Assembly: GCA_025363815.1 (NCBI GenBank)
Contig: JANYLB010000022.1
Location: 19,155 to 83,154 of the forward strand
Source: Actinomycetes bacterium
GTDB lineage: Bacteria; Actinomycetota; Acidimicrobiia; IMCC26256; JANYLB01
DNA: 64,000 nt
Direction of reading: 5' to 3'
Under the pieces are notes generated by a model that saw only the letters and a program-made list of their open reading frames with translations, was not told the DNA's origin and ran no database searches. A program made the position numbers and the translations under genes. How positions within the stretch are numbered: the stretch's first letter is position 1; every line of letters begins with the position of its first letter. Of the stretch, positions 43,627 to 52,532 are shown one piece after another.

Positions 43627-43892
43627 CGAAACCGACACGCGCTGCGCGAGCCGCGGCGCTCGAAGATTGGGCCGATGAAGTCGACGAGGCTGATCTGGTC
43701 GAGGTCGACAGTGCAGTGCTACAGCACCTCGGACAGTTGGCGGCGAAGCGTGACACGCTGGAGCGTGACGTTCGGGCAGCCGTCGAAGAAGCTCGTCGTT
43801 CCAAGAAGTCGTGGAGCGCAATCGGCGCGATGCTCGGCGTATCGAAGCAGGCCGCTCAGCGCAAGTACTCAACACGTACGAACGCAGCTTGA
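43623..43892 (+). CDS. Small HTH protein, antitoxin-like partner
   Basis: 89 aa from ATG 43623 (ATGA overlap); the ORF-track start four codons earlier lies inside the first gene. The N-terminal part is acidic and probably a coiled coil (ALEDWADEVDEADLVEVDSAV, then a helix with LEQHLGQLAAKRDTLERDV-like spacing). The C terminus holds a helix-turn-helix, KKSWSAIGAMLGVSKQAAQRKY. It is the best candidate to bind the 16-bp palindrome upstream and to autoregulate the pair. Functional assignment is inference. Confidence 0.65.
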   Translation: MTKPTRAARAAALEDWADEVDEADLVEVDSAVLQHLGQLAAKRDTLERDVRAAVEEARRSKKSWSAIGAMLGVSKQAAQRKYSTRTNAA

Positions 43893-43907
43893 GTTCGCGA
43901 AGACTGA

Positions 43908-44113
43908 TGGCGCGTCTGTGACCAAATCCGCGATGCTCGTGAAGCGGCCGGTCTCAGTCAACGCGATCTCGCGCAACGGATGGCGACGAGCCAAGCCGCG
44001 ATAGCGCGTCTCGAATCTGGCAGTGTCGGGGCAACGCTCACGGCCGACGCTGCAGAGCGCCGCCGCGGCGTTGCACTTGAGCATCACGCTCGAGTTGCGC
44101 CCGGCAGGCTGAG
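43908..44113 (+). pseudogene. XRE-type HTH regulator remnant, frameshifted
   Basis: Not in the ORF track. One frame reads VCDQIRDAREAAGLSQRDLA and on to QRMATSQAAIARLESGSVGATL, a clear XRE helix-turn-helix. It has no start codon, since a TGA lies immediately upstream at 43905-43907. Just after GATL the frame shifts by one, and the family-typical ending TLQSAAAALHLSITLELRPAG continues in another frame to TGA 44111-44113. It is therefore a decayed gene of the element. Confidence 0.65.
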
Positions 44114-44180
44114 GGCAATGCGGCGAGATCGCGCGGATCGCGGTCCGCTTAGCGAGCGCGCGTCGGATTCGTGCCACAGG

Positions 44181-44422
44181 CGTGCCACTTTGCACGGACT
44201 CCACCTGCACGACTACGCCACTACGGCGTCGCCGTCGCCGCGCAGTCCGGAGCCACGACGAAGGAGCTCGTGGCGCGTATCGGACACTCGACACCGCGCG
44301 CTGCGCTCATCTACCAGCACGCGGCGGTCGAGCGCGACCGCGAGATCGCCGAGCAGGTTGGTGCGGTGTTCGAGGCGTCGGCCGGGCGTGCGCGCGATAT
44401 ACGCGCGATAGACGGGGCCTGA
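44181..44422 (+). pseudogene. Tyrosine recombinase (integrase) C-terminal remnant, frameshifted
   Basis: The C-terminal catalytic block is readable: LRHYGVAVAAQSGATTKELVARIGHSTPRAALIYQHA, with Arg-His, GH and the Tyr nucleophile region, then ERDREIAEQ. Immediately upstream, the HxLRH motif is split: LHGLHLHD is in one frame and LRHYG in another, consistent with loss of one C near 44213. The rest of the integrase is missing. It ends 28 bp from the tRNA-Gly copy of the repeat, the usual place for an integrase of a tRNA-inserted element. Confidence 0.8.
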
Positions 44423-44449
44423 CGCGAGGCAGCGACCCGGTTGTGGGCC

Positions 44450-44542
<93 letters not shown>

Positions 44543-44692
44543 TTGACCTGCGGTGCTTGCTTCGCATACAACGCTCCCACGCCGCTCGTCGCGTGCGTGG
44601 AGCGTTGAGGATAGCAAGGCTCCGGCGGCCTAGCCTGTCTCGACGACGAATGAGCCGTGCTCTGAGGCGGCCACAGACCAACGGGAGCAACC

Positions 44693-45601
44693 ATGCAAAT
44701 CGGGATCTTCGGCGGCGAAGCAGTCGACGGCGGCTCGATCGACGGCATCGTCGCCGACGCGCGAACGGCTGCCGACCAGGGCTTCGCCTCCTACTGGCTC
44801 CCGCAGATCTTCGGCGTGGATGCGCTGACCACGCTCGCGGTCGTCGGCCGGGAGGTTCCCGGCATCGATCTCGGCACCGCCGTCGTGCCGACATACCCCC
44901 GGCATCCGATGATGCTCGCCGCTCAGGCTCGGACGGTACAGGCGGCGACCGGCGACCGCCTCACGCTCGGCATCGGCCTCTCACACAAGGTCGTGATCGA
45001 GAACATGCTCGGCTACTCGTTCGCGAAGCCGGGCACCCACATGAGGGAATACCTATCCATTCTCATGCCGCTGATCCATGGAGAGGCCGCCGACTTCGAC
45101 GGAGAGGATCTGCACGCACACCTCTCGCTCAGTCCGATCGCCTGCAAGCCCTGTCCGGTACTGGTGGCCGCACTCGGGTCGAAGATGCTCGAGCTCGCGG
45201 GTTCCCTCGCCGACGGCACCATTCTCTGGATGACGGGGCCCGCCACCATCGCCTCGCACACGGTGCCGACTGTCACCAAGGCCGCATCGGCTGCGGGTCG
45301 GTCCGCACCGCGCGTCGCGGCCGGCGTGCCTGTGTGCGTCACGTCCGATGTCGATGGCGCCCGGGCGCGTGCCGCGAAGGTATTCGCCATCTACGGGCAT
45401 CTGCCGTCGTACCGGGCAATGCTCGACGCCGAGGGTCTCGATGGTCCTGCCGACCTCGCGGTCATCGGCGACGAGGACACAGTCACGGCCGGCCTGCTTC
45501 GGTTCGCGGAAGCGGGCGTCACCGAACTCGCCGCAAGCGAATTCGGCGGCAGCGCCGACGAACGCCGCCGGACTCGGGACCTGCTCCGCTCATTGATCTA
45601 A
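44693..45601 (+). CDS. LLM-class (F420-dependent type) oxidoreductase
   Basis: 302 aa from ATG 44693, with GGGAG upstream and a TAGCCT box about 57 nt before the start. The TIM-barrel luciferase-like pattern includes GFASYWLPQIFGVDALTTLA, IDLGTAVVPTYPRHPMMLAAQARTVQA and RLTLGIGLSHK. It resembles mycobacterial F420-dependent oxidoreductases of the MSMEG/Rv type. It would transfer hydride between F420H2 and an unknown substrate. It starts about 150 nt beyond tRNA-Gly, outside the integrated element. Confidence 0.88.
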   Translation: MQIGIFGGEAVDGGSIDGIVADARTAADQGFASYWLPQIFGVDALTTLAVVGREVPGIDLGTAVVPTYPRHPMMLAAQARTVQAATGDRLTLGIGLSHKVVIENMLGYSFAKPGTHMREYLSILMPLIHGEAADFDGEDLHAHLSLSPIACKPCPVLVAALGSKMLELAGSLADGTILWMTGPATIASHTVPTVTKAASAAGRSAPRVAAGVPVCVTSDVDGARARAAKVFAIYGHLPSYRAMLDAEGLDGPADLAVIGDEDTVTAGLLRFAEAGVTELAASEFGGSADERRRTRDLLRSLI

Positions 45602-45656
45602 CGGCCACGACAGCGACTACAAGAATGGCTGGCGCGCCGCCTGGTGCGACCCGGGA

Positions 45657-46589
45657 TCAGCTGCCGGCGAGACGGGCGACGACCGGTGCGAACGCGTCAG
45701 CTATATCGTCACCGATGACGATGTAGCTGACGCCCCACCGCTCACGCCGCTCCACCAGCGTGTCGCAGATCTCGTCGATGGTACCGAGCAGGGCGACGCC
45801 CGACCCCAGTGCTTCGTCGGCGGTGATGCCGAACGCGGGTGCCGCCGCTTCCGCGAGAGCGCGACGGTCATCAGTGACTGCGGCGAAGAAGTAACGGATC
45901 TGTAGCTCGATGTCATCGAAGCGATCACCGGCGCCCTCTTTGATCCAGCCGATCTTGCGCTCGGTCTGCTCGGCGACAGTGTCGGCAGCTTGGTCGGAGC
46001 TCAGCTCGCCGGCGCGCAGGTTCGGGTTGATGCCGATGATGTCGCCTTCGCGACCCGCAAGGGTCAACACCTTGCGTCCGCCCCCGCCGATCAGGATCGG
46101 CAGCGGTTGCTGCAGCGGCTTTGGGATGCTGTCGTAGTCGGTGATCGTGTAGTGCGTGCCCGAGAAGCTGAACGGTCCGTCGGCCCAGCAGCCTTTGATC
46201 ACCGCGAGCGCCTCTTCGAGCCGGGCTATGCGCACGCCCGGAGAGTCGTAGACCAGACCGAGCGCGTCGTAGTCGACCTTCATCCAGCCGGCACCGATGC
46301 CCAACTCCGCTCGACCTTCCGAAAGCAGATCGATCGTCGCCATCTCCTTGGCAAGGATCGCGGGATGTTTGTAGTCGTTGTCGAACACGAGCGCGCCGAC
46401 GCGCAATGTGGTGGTTGCCTCTGCGGCTATGGCGAGGGCGACCATCGGCGCGAGCCGGGTATCGATGAAGTGGTCGGGCATGAAAAGCGTCGAGTACCCG
46501 AGCGCTTCGATGTGGCGGGCGCTCTCACGCCACGCCAGCGCCGTAGGCGCGTCCGATACCTGCACTCCGAAACGAAATGATCGAGTCAC
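45657..46589 (-). CDS. LLM-class F420-dependent oxidoreductase, paralogue 2
   Basis: 310 aa from GTG 46589; the ORF-track extension is shadow. It begins FRFGVQVSDAPTALAWRE, then has TLFMPDHFIDTRLAPMVALA, RVGALVFDNDYKHPAILAKE and ELGIGAGWMKVDYDALG, which is typical of the TIGR03621-like F420 group. It is close to the protein at 47459-48400 over its whole length, so the two are paralogues with a transferase gene between them. A TACGAT box lies 7 nt before the GTG. Confidence 0.9.
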   Translation of the reverse strand: MTRSFRFGVQVSDAPTALAWRESARHIEALGYSTLFMPDHFIDTRLAPMVALAIAAEATTTLRVGALVFDNDYKHPAILAKEMATIDLLSEGRAELGIGAGWMKVDYDALGLVYDSPGVRIARLEEALAVIKGCWADGPFSFSGTHYTITDYDSIPKPLQQPLPILIGGGGRKVLTLAGREGDIIGINPNLRAGELSSDQAADTVAEQTERKIGWIKEGAGDRFDDIELQIRYFFAAVTDDRRALAEAAAPAFGITADEALGSGVALLGTIDEICDTLVERRERWGVSYIVIGDDIADAFAPVVARLAGS

Positions 46590-46596
46590 GGGGCGA

Positions 46597-46602
46597 ATCG
46601 TA
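46597..46602 (-). promoter_or_regulatory. Leaderless -10 box (TACGAT)
   Basis: Minus-strand TACGAT ends 7 nt before GTG 46589. The divergent gene has TACGCT at 46608-46613, so the two -10 boxes face away from each other, 5 bp apart. Confidence 0.5.
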
Positions 46603-46627
46603 CGCAGTACGCTCCCACCGGATCGTG

Positions 46628-47425
46628 ATGACTCCCCTCCCCCCTGAATCCGCGCTCCGCGTAACCCTCGGCGGCGTTCCCGTCGACCTGGCCGAGCGCG
46701 CCACCGTCGACTCCCTGATCTCGGCTCGACTCGGCGTCGGCAAATCGGTGACCGCCGACGCGCCTCCGCTTCTCGTCGCCTCAGCCAACCTCCATCACCT
46801 CGGGGAGTTCCGGCCCGATGGCCCGCTCGGTGGCTTCTACGACCGCACCACCAACATCTGGCTCGTGCTCCTCGACGGTGCTCCGCTGGCGAACCGGGCG
46901 GCCGGGCTGACCGGCCGGCCCTGGCCGTTGCTCTCCGGCTCCGATCTTCTGCCCGATCTTCTCGCTGACGCGGCGAAGGTGGGAACACGCGTTGGATTCC
47001 TCGGTGGCGCACCCGAGCTGGCCGAGCCCCTGCGCGCAGTGTGCACATCCCGGTGGCCTGCGCTCATGCACGCGGGCCATTGGACACCGCCGCGGGCCGC
47101 GCTCCAAGACCCCGTGCGGCTCGTCGAGCTCGCTGCGGCGATCCGCGGCGCCGGCATCGAACTGCTCATCGTCGGCCTCGGAAAGCCGCAGCAGGAAAGC
47201 TGGCTCGACACCTGGGCCGTCGACGCGGGAATCCGTGTAGGACTCGCCTTCGGCGCATCGGTCGAGTTCCTCACCGGCGCGCAGACACGCGCCCCGGGGT
47301 GGGTCCGGCGGGCACGCGCCGAGTGGCTGTGGCGCCTCGGATCGGACCCTAAACGCCTCGCGCGCCGCTACCTCATCGAGGGCCCCGGCGAGTACCGCCG
47401 CCTCCGCCGAGATTCCTGCCTCTGA
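46628..47425 (+). CDS. WecG/TagA/CpsF family glycosyltransferase
   Basis: 265 aa from ATG 46628; GTG 46625 is possible, and the ORF-track start overlaps the divergent promoter. Family signatures are ASANLHHL near the N terminus, then VGFLGGAPELAEPL, LLIVGLGKPQQESWL and FGASVEFLTGAQTRAPGWVRRARAEWLWRL. These GT26 enzymes add an N-acetylhexosaminuronic-type sugar to an undecaprenyl-linked acceptor in wall or capsule polymer synthesis. No other polymer genes adjoin, so it may be a stand-alone step. Confidence 0.9.
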   Translation: MTPLPPESALRVTLGGVPVDLAERATVDSLISARLGVGKSVTADAPPLLVASANLHHLGEFRPDGPLGGFYDRTTNIWLVLLDGAPLANRAAGLTGRPWPLLSGSDLLPDLLADAAKVGTRVGFLGGAPELAEPLRAVCTSRWPALMHAGHWTPPRAALQDPVRLVELAAAIRGAGIELLIVGLGKPQQESWLDTWAVDAGIRVGLAFGASVEFLTGAQTRAPGWVRRARAEWLWRLGSDPKRLARRYLIEGPGEYRRLRRDSCL

Positions 47426-47458
47426 CCTAAGGGCATCCGCGGTTGGCGCTCGGGCGGG

Positions 47459-48400
47459 TCAGGTGTTGGCGAGTCGGGCGACGACAGGGGCGACGTCGTC
47501 GAGGAACTCCTCTGGGAACACGTGGTAGCTGAACCCCCACCGGTCACGGCGGTACGCCAACTCCTCGACCATCGCGTCGACGGTGCCGATCAGCAGGACC
47601 GGTGTATGCAGCGCCTCCTCGGGGGCGACCCCGAACGATCCTGCGATCCCTTGCGCGAACGCGCCCGCGTCCTCGGTTCGATGTACGAAACCAACGAGCG
47701 ACTGCAGCTCGATGTCGTCGATACGGGTGCCGGCAGCTTCGCGCACCCAATCGATCTTCTGATCGGTCGACGGACCGCTGAGCGAGAGCGCAGCGTCGTG
47801 CGCGTTGGGGTCGCCCGACTTGAGGTTCGCGTTGATCCCGACAATGTCTGCCTCACGAGCCGCGTAGCTCAGCACGCGCTTGCCGCCGCCGCCGATCACG
47901 AATGGCACTGGCTGTTGCACCGGTTTCGGATGCCCATCGAGCTCGGTGATCGTATAGTGCTCACCCGCAAAGCTGAACGGGCCCTCGGCGAACAGACCTT
48001 TCACGATCGCCACCGATTCGATAAGGCGGTCGATGCGCATACCCGGTCGGTCGAGCGGGATCCCGGCCTTCTCGTAGTCGACCGTCATCCATCCGGCGCC
48101 GAGTCCTGCTTCGAGTCGACCGTCGGACAGCAGGTCGATCGTCGCGAGCTCACGCGCCAGCACCACGGGATGCTTGTAGTCGTTTCCCAGCACGAGCGAT
48201 CCCACCCGCAACGTCTCGGTTACCGCCGCGGCGGTTGCCATGGCCGGGATCGGCGCGAGTGGGTGGTCGACGAAGTGGTCGGGAACGTAGAGCGTCGAAA
48301 AGCCGAGCGCCTCCGTACGCCGGGCGAGGTCGGCGAACTCAGCCGCGGGCCTGGCGTTCTTGGCGATCACTGCGAATCGGAACGGATGGTGAGTCGACAC
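47459..48400 (-). CDS. LLM-class F420-dependent oxidoreductase, paralogue 3
   Basis: 313 aa from GTG 48400, 8 nt behind a TAGCGT box. It has the same motif order as the protein at 45657-46589: TLYVPDHFVDHPLAPIPAMA, RVGSLVLGNDYKHPVVLARE and LEAGLGAGWMTVDYEKAG. The C-terminal half differs more, suggesting a different substrate. The gene is convergent with the CpsF-type transferase. Confidence 0.9.
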   Translation of the reverse strand: MSTHHPFRFAVIAKNARPAAEFADLARRTEALGFSTLYVPDHFVDHPLAPIPAMATAAAVTETLRVGSLVLGNDYKHPVVLARELATIDLLSDGRLEAGLGAGWMTVDYEKAGIPLDRPGMRIDRLIESVAIVKGLFAEGPFSFAGEHYTITELDGHPKPVQQPVPFVIGGGGKRVLSYAAREADIVGINANLKSGDPNAHDAALSLSGPSTDQKIDWVREAAGTRIDDIELQSLVGFVHRTEDAGAFAQGIAGSFGVAPEEALHTPVLLIGTVDAMVEELAYRRDRWGFSYHVFPEEFLDDVAPVVARLANT

Positions 48401-48408
48401 GGCCGGGA

Positions 48409-48414
48409 ACGCTA
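48409..48414 (-). promoter_or_regulatory. Leaderless -10 box (TAGCGT)
   Basis: Minus-strand TAGCGT ends 8 nt before GTG 48400. It overlaps the 3' end region of dut. Confidence 0.5.
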
Positions 48415-48419
48415 CCTGG

Positions 48420-48854
48420 CTAACGACCGGTGGACCCGAACCCGAAGGTGTCGCGGGTGGTCTCGTCGAGGCGCTCCACCTCGACCCACTCGATCTGTTC
48501 GGCGCGTTGGACCACGAGCTGCGCGATGCGGTCGCCGCGCCGAACCGTGTAGGGCTCGGTCGGGTCGGTGTTCACGAGCAGCACCTTGAGCTCCCCCCGG
48601 TACTGCGGGTCGATGAGCCCGGGCGTGTTCAGGCAGGTGACTCCGTGCTTCAGTGCCAGGCCCGACCGCGGTTGCACGAACCCGCCGTAGCCCGGCGGGA
48701 TAGCGATCGCGAGCCCGGTAGGCACCAGCGCCCTGCCGCCGCCGGGCGCAAGCTCGGCGTCTTCGCGCGCGCAGAGGTCGTACCCCGCGTCGTCATCGTG
48801 CTGCTGTGCCGGTAGGGACAGCTCGGGATCGAGTCGGGTGACCAGAAGCTTCAC
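48420..48854 (-). CDS. dut: Deoxyuridine 5'-triphosphate nucleotidohydrolase
   Basis: 144 aa from GTG 48854. All five dUTPase motifs are visible: DAGYDL (I), PRSGLALKHG (II), GLIDPQYRGELKVLLVN (III, with the catalytic Asp), RRGDRIAQLV (IV) and RDTFGFGSTG (V, with the Phe that stacks on the base). It converts dUTP to dUMP, keeping uracil out of DNA. A TAGTCT box lies 7 nt before the GTG. Confidence 0.97.
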   Translation of the reverse strand: MKLLVTRLDPELSLPAQQHDDDAGYDLCAREDAELAPGGGRALVPTGLAIAIPPGYGGFVQPRSGLALKHGVTCLNTPGLIDPQYRGELKVLLVNTDPTEPYTVRRGDRIAQLVVQRAEQIEWVEVERLDETTRDTFGFGSTGR

Positions 48855-48861
48855 GGCGCTG

Positions 48862-48867
48862 AGACTA
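48862..48867 (-). promoter_or_regulatory. Leaderless -10 box (TAGTCT) of dut
   Basis: Minus-strand TAGTCT ends 7 nt before the GTG at 48854; no ribosome site lies between. Confidence 0.5.
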
Positions 48868-48881
48868 CGAGACGACCAGGG

Positions 48882-49463
48882 CTAAGCGGCGAAGTCGCCG
48901 CCGATCTCGTCGCGCTGCTCCGCCGTCAACTCGGTGGATTCCTGATACTGCGGGTGATCTATCACGATCGCGACCGGGCCACCGGCGAACGCGGCCCGTT
49001 GCGCGTCGGTGAAATCGAACTTCAGGTAGTGCACCGTGGTCGTCATGTCATCTTCGCGGGTCAGTCGGTCGGCATCGGGCTCACGGCCCGTCGACCGCTC
49101 CCCGGCCACGTCGATGTGCACGTGATCCTGGATGGCGGTGAGACGCGGCAGCCAGTGCCTCAGCGCGTCGTCTTCGTTGATCTCGATGAACAGGGTCGAC
49201 GAGAGCTGGCCGTCGTCGGGGATCAGCTCGTTGTAGGTGGCGAGCTCGTGCTCGATCTGCTCGTCGCGGATGAGTCGCTCGACGCGCGCCATCTCTTGGA
49301 TCTGGAACCGCATCGTCGCCGCGTTCTCGAACACCATCGTGATGATGTCGCCGACGTGGATTCGGCGCTTCTTCTTCATCCCGATGATCTCGGCCCGGAA
49401 CGCATCGCGCTCGCGCTCGTACTCGCGCAGGTCCTTGATGTCACGGTTGGTCAGCTTTTTCAT
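48882..49463 (-). CDS. DUF3501 family protein
   Basis: 193 aa from ATG 49463, overlapping the stop of the Fe-S oxidoreductase gene (ATGA). It begins with a charged helix (LTNRDIKDLREYERERDAFR) and IHVGDIITMVFENAATMRFQIQEMARVE, the pattern that marks DUF3501. The family is repeatedly found beside rubrerythrin and a two-cluster Fe-S oxidoreductase, as here. No catalytic residues are known. It is probably an accessory of the peroxide-reducing chain. Confidence 0.85.
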   Translation of the reverse strand: MKKLTNRDIKDLREYERERDAFRAEIIGMKKKRRIHVGDIITMVFENAATMRFQIQEMARVERLIRDEQIEHELATYNELIPDDGQLSSTLFIEINEDDALRHWLPRLTAIQDHVHIDVAGERSTGREPDADRLTREDDMTTTVHYLKFDFTDAQRAAFAGGPVAIVIDHPQYQESTELTAEQRDEIGGDFAA

Positions 49464-50775
49464 TCGTGCTCCGATGCGGCGTCGTCCAAGCCGTAGGCCC
49501 GGGCGAGCACCTGCAGAGGGTGCGACGGCGTCTTGCCCGTCGCCTCCTTGATCGCGGTATTCGACAGGTGGCAGTCGCCGGCGATGAGATCAGCGTCGGA
49601 CTTGACGATCGCTTCCATCAGGGGTTTGGCGATCTTCTTCGCCATCTCGACGTTCTCGGCCCGCAGACCCCACGTACCGTCGATCGCAGAGCAGCGCTCG
49701 ATCATCGTCACCTTGGCCCCGGTCAGCTTCATGAGATCGCTGCTCTTCGGGCCGATCATTTGGGCCCGGTAGTGACAGGCGGCTTGCCAGGTGATCGTCT
49801 CGTAGGTCGATCCGCCGGAGAAGTCGGTGTCCAGCGGTGCCTTCTTGTGGGCCAGCATCAGGTACTCAGACGAGTCGTAGGTGTGCTCGGCGACGAGTCG
49901 CGCATCATCGGTTCCGAGGAAGTCGGGGTATTCGTTCTTCACGACGTATCCGCAGGTCGGCTGGGGCACCACGATGTCGTGGCCGGCCTTCACCGCCTCG
50001 GCGAGCACGGCGACGTTCTTGCGCGCGTGCTCCGCGAACTTCTTCACATCACCGGCGTCGAGCCACGGCATGCCGCAACACACCTGACCATCGGGAAGGT
50101 CGCAGGCGATGCCGTTGCGCTCGTACACACCGACGAGCGCCTTGCCGATCTCCGGGTTTTGGTACTCGACGAGGCAGGTCGGGAACAGGGCAACGGTGCC
50201 GCGCGCGGGAAGAGTCTCGGCGAGACCGCGACCGGCCCGGGTGCGAAACCACTTGGAAAAGCGCACCCTCGCGTAGGTCGGCAGGAGCCGATCCCTGGCG
50301 ATGCCGGTGGTCTTCTCGATGAGAGTCCGCACGAACTTGACGTTGTTGGTCCGGTTCACCACGGGCGCGAACGTGGTTGCGACGAGGCCCTGGATGTCGG
50401 TCCGTGCGAGGAGCTTCGCGTTCATGCCGATCTTGCCCTCGCGCTCTTCGATCGCGAGCGAGCGCAGCATCAGGCGAGGGAAGTCGATGACCCAGACCTG
50501 TTCCTGGCCCGGCGTGTAGGGGCAGACGACGTAGCAGAGCTTGCACTGGTAACACTCGTCGACGACCTGGGTGTGCTGGGCGTCGGTGAGGACCTTGGCG
50601 TCGTGCGCGCCGTCTTCGTAGTCGTCGATCATCCGGAACAGGTCCTTGAAGCTAGGACAGAACCGGACGCAGACTCGACAGTCGGAACAGATCTGAAAAG
50701 TGCGATCCCGCTCGACCCGCGCCGCGGCCGGGTCGTTGTACCCGGCCGCGAGCGGGTCGTACAGACTGGTGCTCA

Positions 50776-50776
<1 letters not shown>
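49460..50776 (-). CDS. (Fe-S)-binding oxidoreductase, GlpC/HdrD-like
   Basis: 438 aa from GTG 50776, sharing its first base with the rubrerythrin stop (TAGTG). Two 4Fe-4S motifs lie near the N terminus: [12 protein letters not shown] and [12 protein letters not shown]. The C-terminal half carries two CCG-type segments, [11 protein letters not shown] and [13 protein letters not shown], the second lacking the usual CC pair. The protein likely passes electrons from a quinol or ferredoxin to rubrerythrin. The gene order rubrerythrin, Fe-S protein, DUF3501 is a recurring stress cassette. Confidence 0.9.
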
Positions 50777-51195
<419 letters not shown>

Positions 51196-51208
51196 GTGTA
51201 TCTCCTGT

Positions 51209-51628
51209 CTAGGGGGTTGAACATTGGTCACAGATCCCGCGGAAGATCACGTCGACGGCGGCGACGGCGAACTCGGGGCGGTAGGAAGCGGGGAGCCGTG
51301 GACTCGTGTCTGCGGGGACGTCGCGCACCATCGAGCAGACCGAGCACACGAGGTGCTGGTGGTCGTCTTCGACGTTGGGGTCGACGCGCACGCTCCCCGT
51401 CCCGAGGTCGAGCAAAGTCACCTGACCGAGCTTCTCGAGATCGTGCACCGTCTGGTACACCGTCTTGCGGGAGATCGTCGGCATGTCGGCGCTCGCAGCG
51501 TCGTAGAGGGCGTCGACGGTCGGGTGTCTGTCGTTGCCGGTGAGCAGCCGGAAAATCGCCTGGCGCTGCGGCGTGACCCGGAGCCCTTGGGCCCGGAAGA
51601 GATCGGTGACCTCGGCTGCTGTCTTCAT
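51209..51628 (-). CDS. Fur-family regulator, PerR-like
   Basis: 139 aa from ATG 51628; the TTG start of the ORF track lies inside the -10/operator region. The winged helix is [30 protein letters not shown] and [20 protein letters not shown]. The metal region has [10 protein letters not shown] and a C-terminal CDQC, giving the two CxxC zinc ligands. Position directly ahead of rubrerythrin and the operator type favour a peroxide sensor over an iron-uptake repressor. It is the first gene of the operon. Confidence 0.92.
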   Translation of the reverse strand: MKTAAEVTDLFRAQGLRVTPQRQAIFRLLTGNDRHPTVDALYDAASADMPTISRKTVYQTVHDLEKLGQVTLLDLGTGSVRVDPNVEDDHQHLVCSVCSMVRDVPADTSPRLPASYRPEFAVAAVDVIFRGICDQCSTP

Positions 51629-51651
51629 GCGCTCGTCTTCATGACAACGAG

Positions 51652-51681
51652 ATACTACCAACAATCATTGTTGTGAAGCAA
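51652..51681 (-). promoter_or_regulatory. Promoter of the Fur-rubrerythrin operon
   Basis: On the minus strand TTGCTT (51681-51676) and TAGTAT (51657-51652) are separated by 18 bp. The 7-1-7 inverted repeat sits inside the spacer. Confidence 0.65.
51659..51673. promoter_or_regulatory. Perfect 7-1-7 Fur/PerR-type operator
   Basis: CAACAAT-C-ATTGTTG is a perfect inverted repeat with one central base, the same geometry as the PerR box (TTATAAT-N-ATTATAA). It lies between the -35 and -10 boxes of the regulator's own promoter and overlaps the stop codon of the upstream phosphotransferase gene. Autorepression is the natural inference. Confidence 0.8.
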
Positions 51682-52519
51682 TCCGGGCCTCCAGGATGTC
51701 GAGGAGCGGGTCGGTGGCAATGGGCTTGCCCTCGATGTGCTGGAGCCGCGCCATGATCGCGGTGCTCCGGACCAGGGCGAACACCTCGTACCAGTCGAGG
51801 TCGTTCAGGGGCCGACCCAATCGGGCTTCGTAGCGCGCCCTGGCCTCGCGTCGCTCCGGAAAACCTGGGACCCGCTTGCCGAAGAGGTCGTCCTGCAGCG
51901 ACTCGAGCGCGAAGAACCAGGCAACGTCGTGCTCGGCCGCGCCGACCGACGCCATCTCCCAGTCGAGAACCGCGACCACAGAGGCGTCGTCGTCGAGCAC
52001 GACGTTGCCTAGCCGCACGTCGCCCCACAGCAGGACGGGCGGCGCATGAACCTCCGGCTCGTTCGCGCGACACCAGTCGAACGCGCGGCGAAGACGGCCG
52101 GGCGCGGCTTGCGACCAGGCGAGATAGTCGCCCCAGTACTCGAGCTCGTCGCGAGGTTCCAGCGCCGGGGGCAGATCGAGATGATGGATCGCCGCGAGCA
52201 CATCGAGGACGTTCGTGTAGAGGCGAGCCTGGCCCGGCGCGCCCAGCCCGGTGATCCACGGATCGAGGAACGGAACTGCGCCAGGGACGTGCCCGGCAGC
52301 GAACGGCATCACCAGGCCGAGCCGACCGCTGACGTCGGTCTGCAAAACAGTCGGAGCCGGTGCGGGAACTCCCCCGGCTGCGACATGGTCCTGCACCAGC
52401 GCCTGGCGCGTGAGGTCGTACTGGGGAAAGATGCCGGGTCCGACCGGAGCGAAGCGGATGACGCTGGATTCGTCGAGCTTGAATATCTCGCTCGACAACC
52501 CGCCGGTGAGTCGCTCCAT
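51665..52519 (-). CDS. Aminoglycoside phosphotransferase-fold kinase
   Basis: 284 aa. The kinase-like motifs are LSSEIFKLD near the N terminus, the catalytic loop LLWGDVRLGNVVLDD and the metal site AVLDWEMASVG. The WGD in place of HGD is usual in the acyl-CoA-associated APH subgroup (ACAD10-like) that phosphorylates hydroxyacyl groups. It is 13 nt downstream of an acyl-CoA synthetase, which favours a role in hydroxy- or branched acid catabolism over antibiotic resistance. Confidence 0.85.
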   Translation of the reverse strand: MERLTGGLSSEIFKLDESSVIRFAPVGPGIFPQYDLTRQALVQDHVAAGGVPAPAPTVLQTDVSGRLGLVMPFAAGHVPGAVPFLDPWITGLGAPGQARLYTNVLDVLAAIHHLDLPPALEPRDELEYWGDYLAWSQAAPGRLRRAFDWCRANEPEVHAPPVLLWGDVRLGNVVLDDDASVVAVLDWEMASVGAAEHDVAWFFALESLQDDLFGKRVPGFPERREARARYEARLGRPLNDLDWYEVFALVRSTAIMARLQHIEGKPIATDPLLDILEARIASQQ

Positions 52520-52532
52520 CAGCCGGCGACCG

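Noticed and set aside
51665-52519. Aminoglycoside-resistance gene
   Set aside because: The APH fold is present, but the WGD catalytic loop and the adjacent acyl-CoA synthetase fit the acyl-CoA-associated subgroup better than antibiotic kinases.
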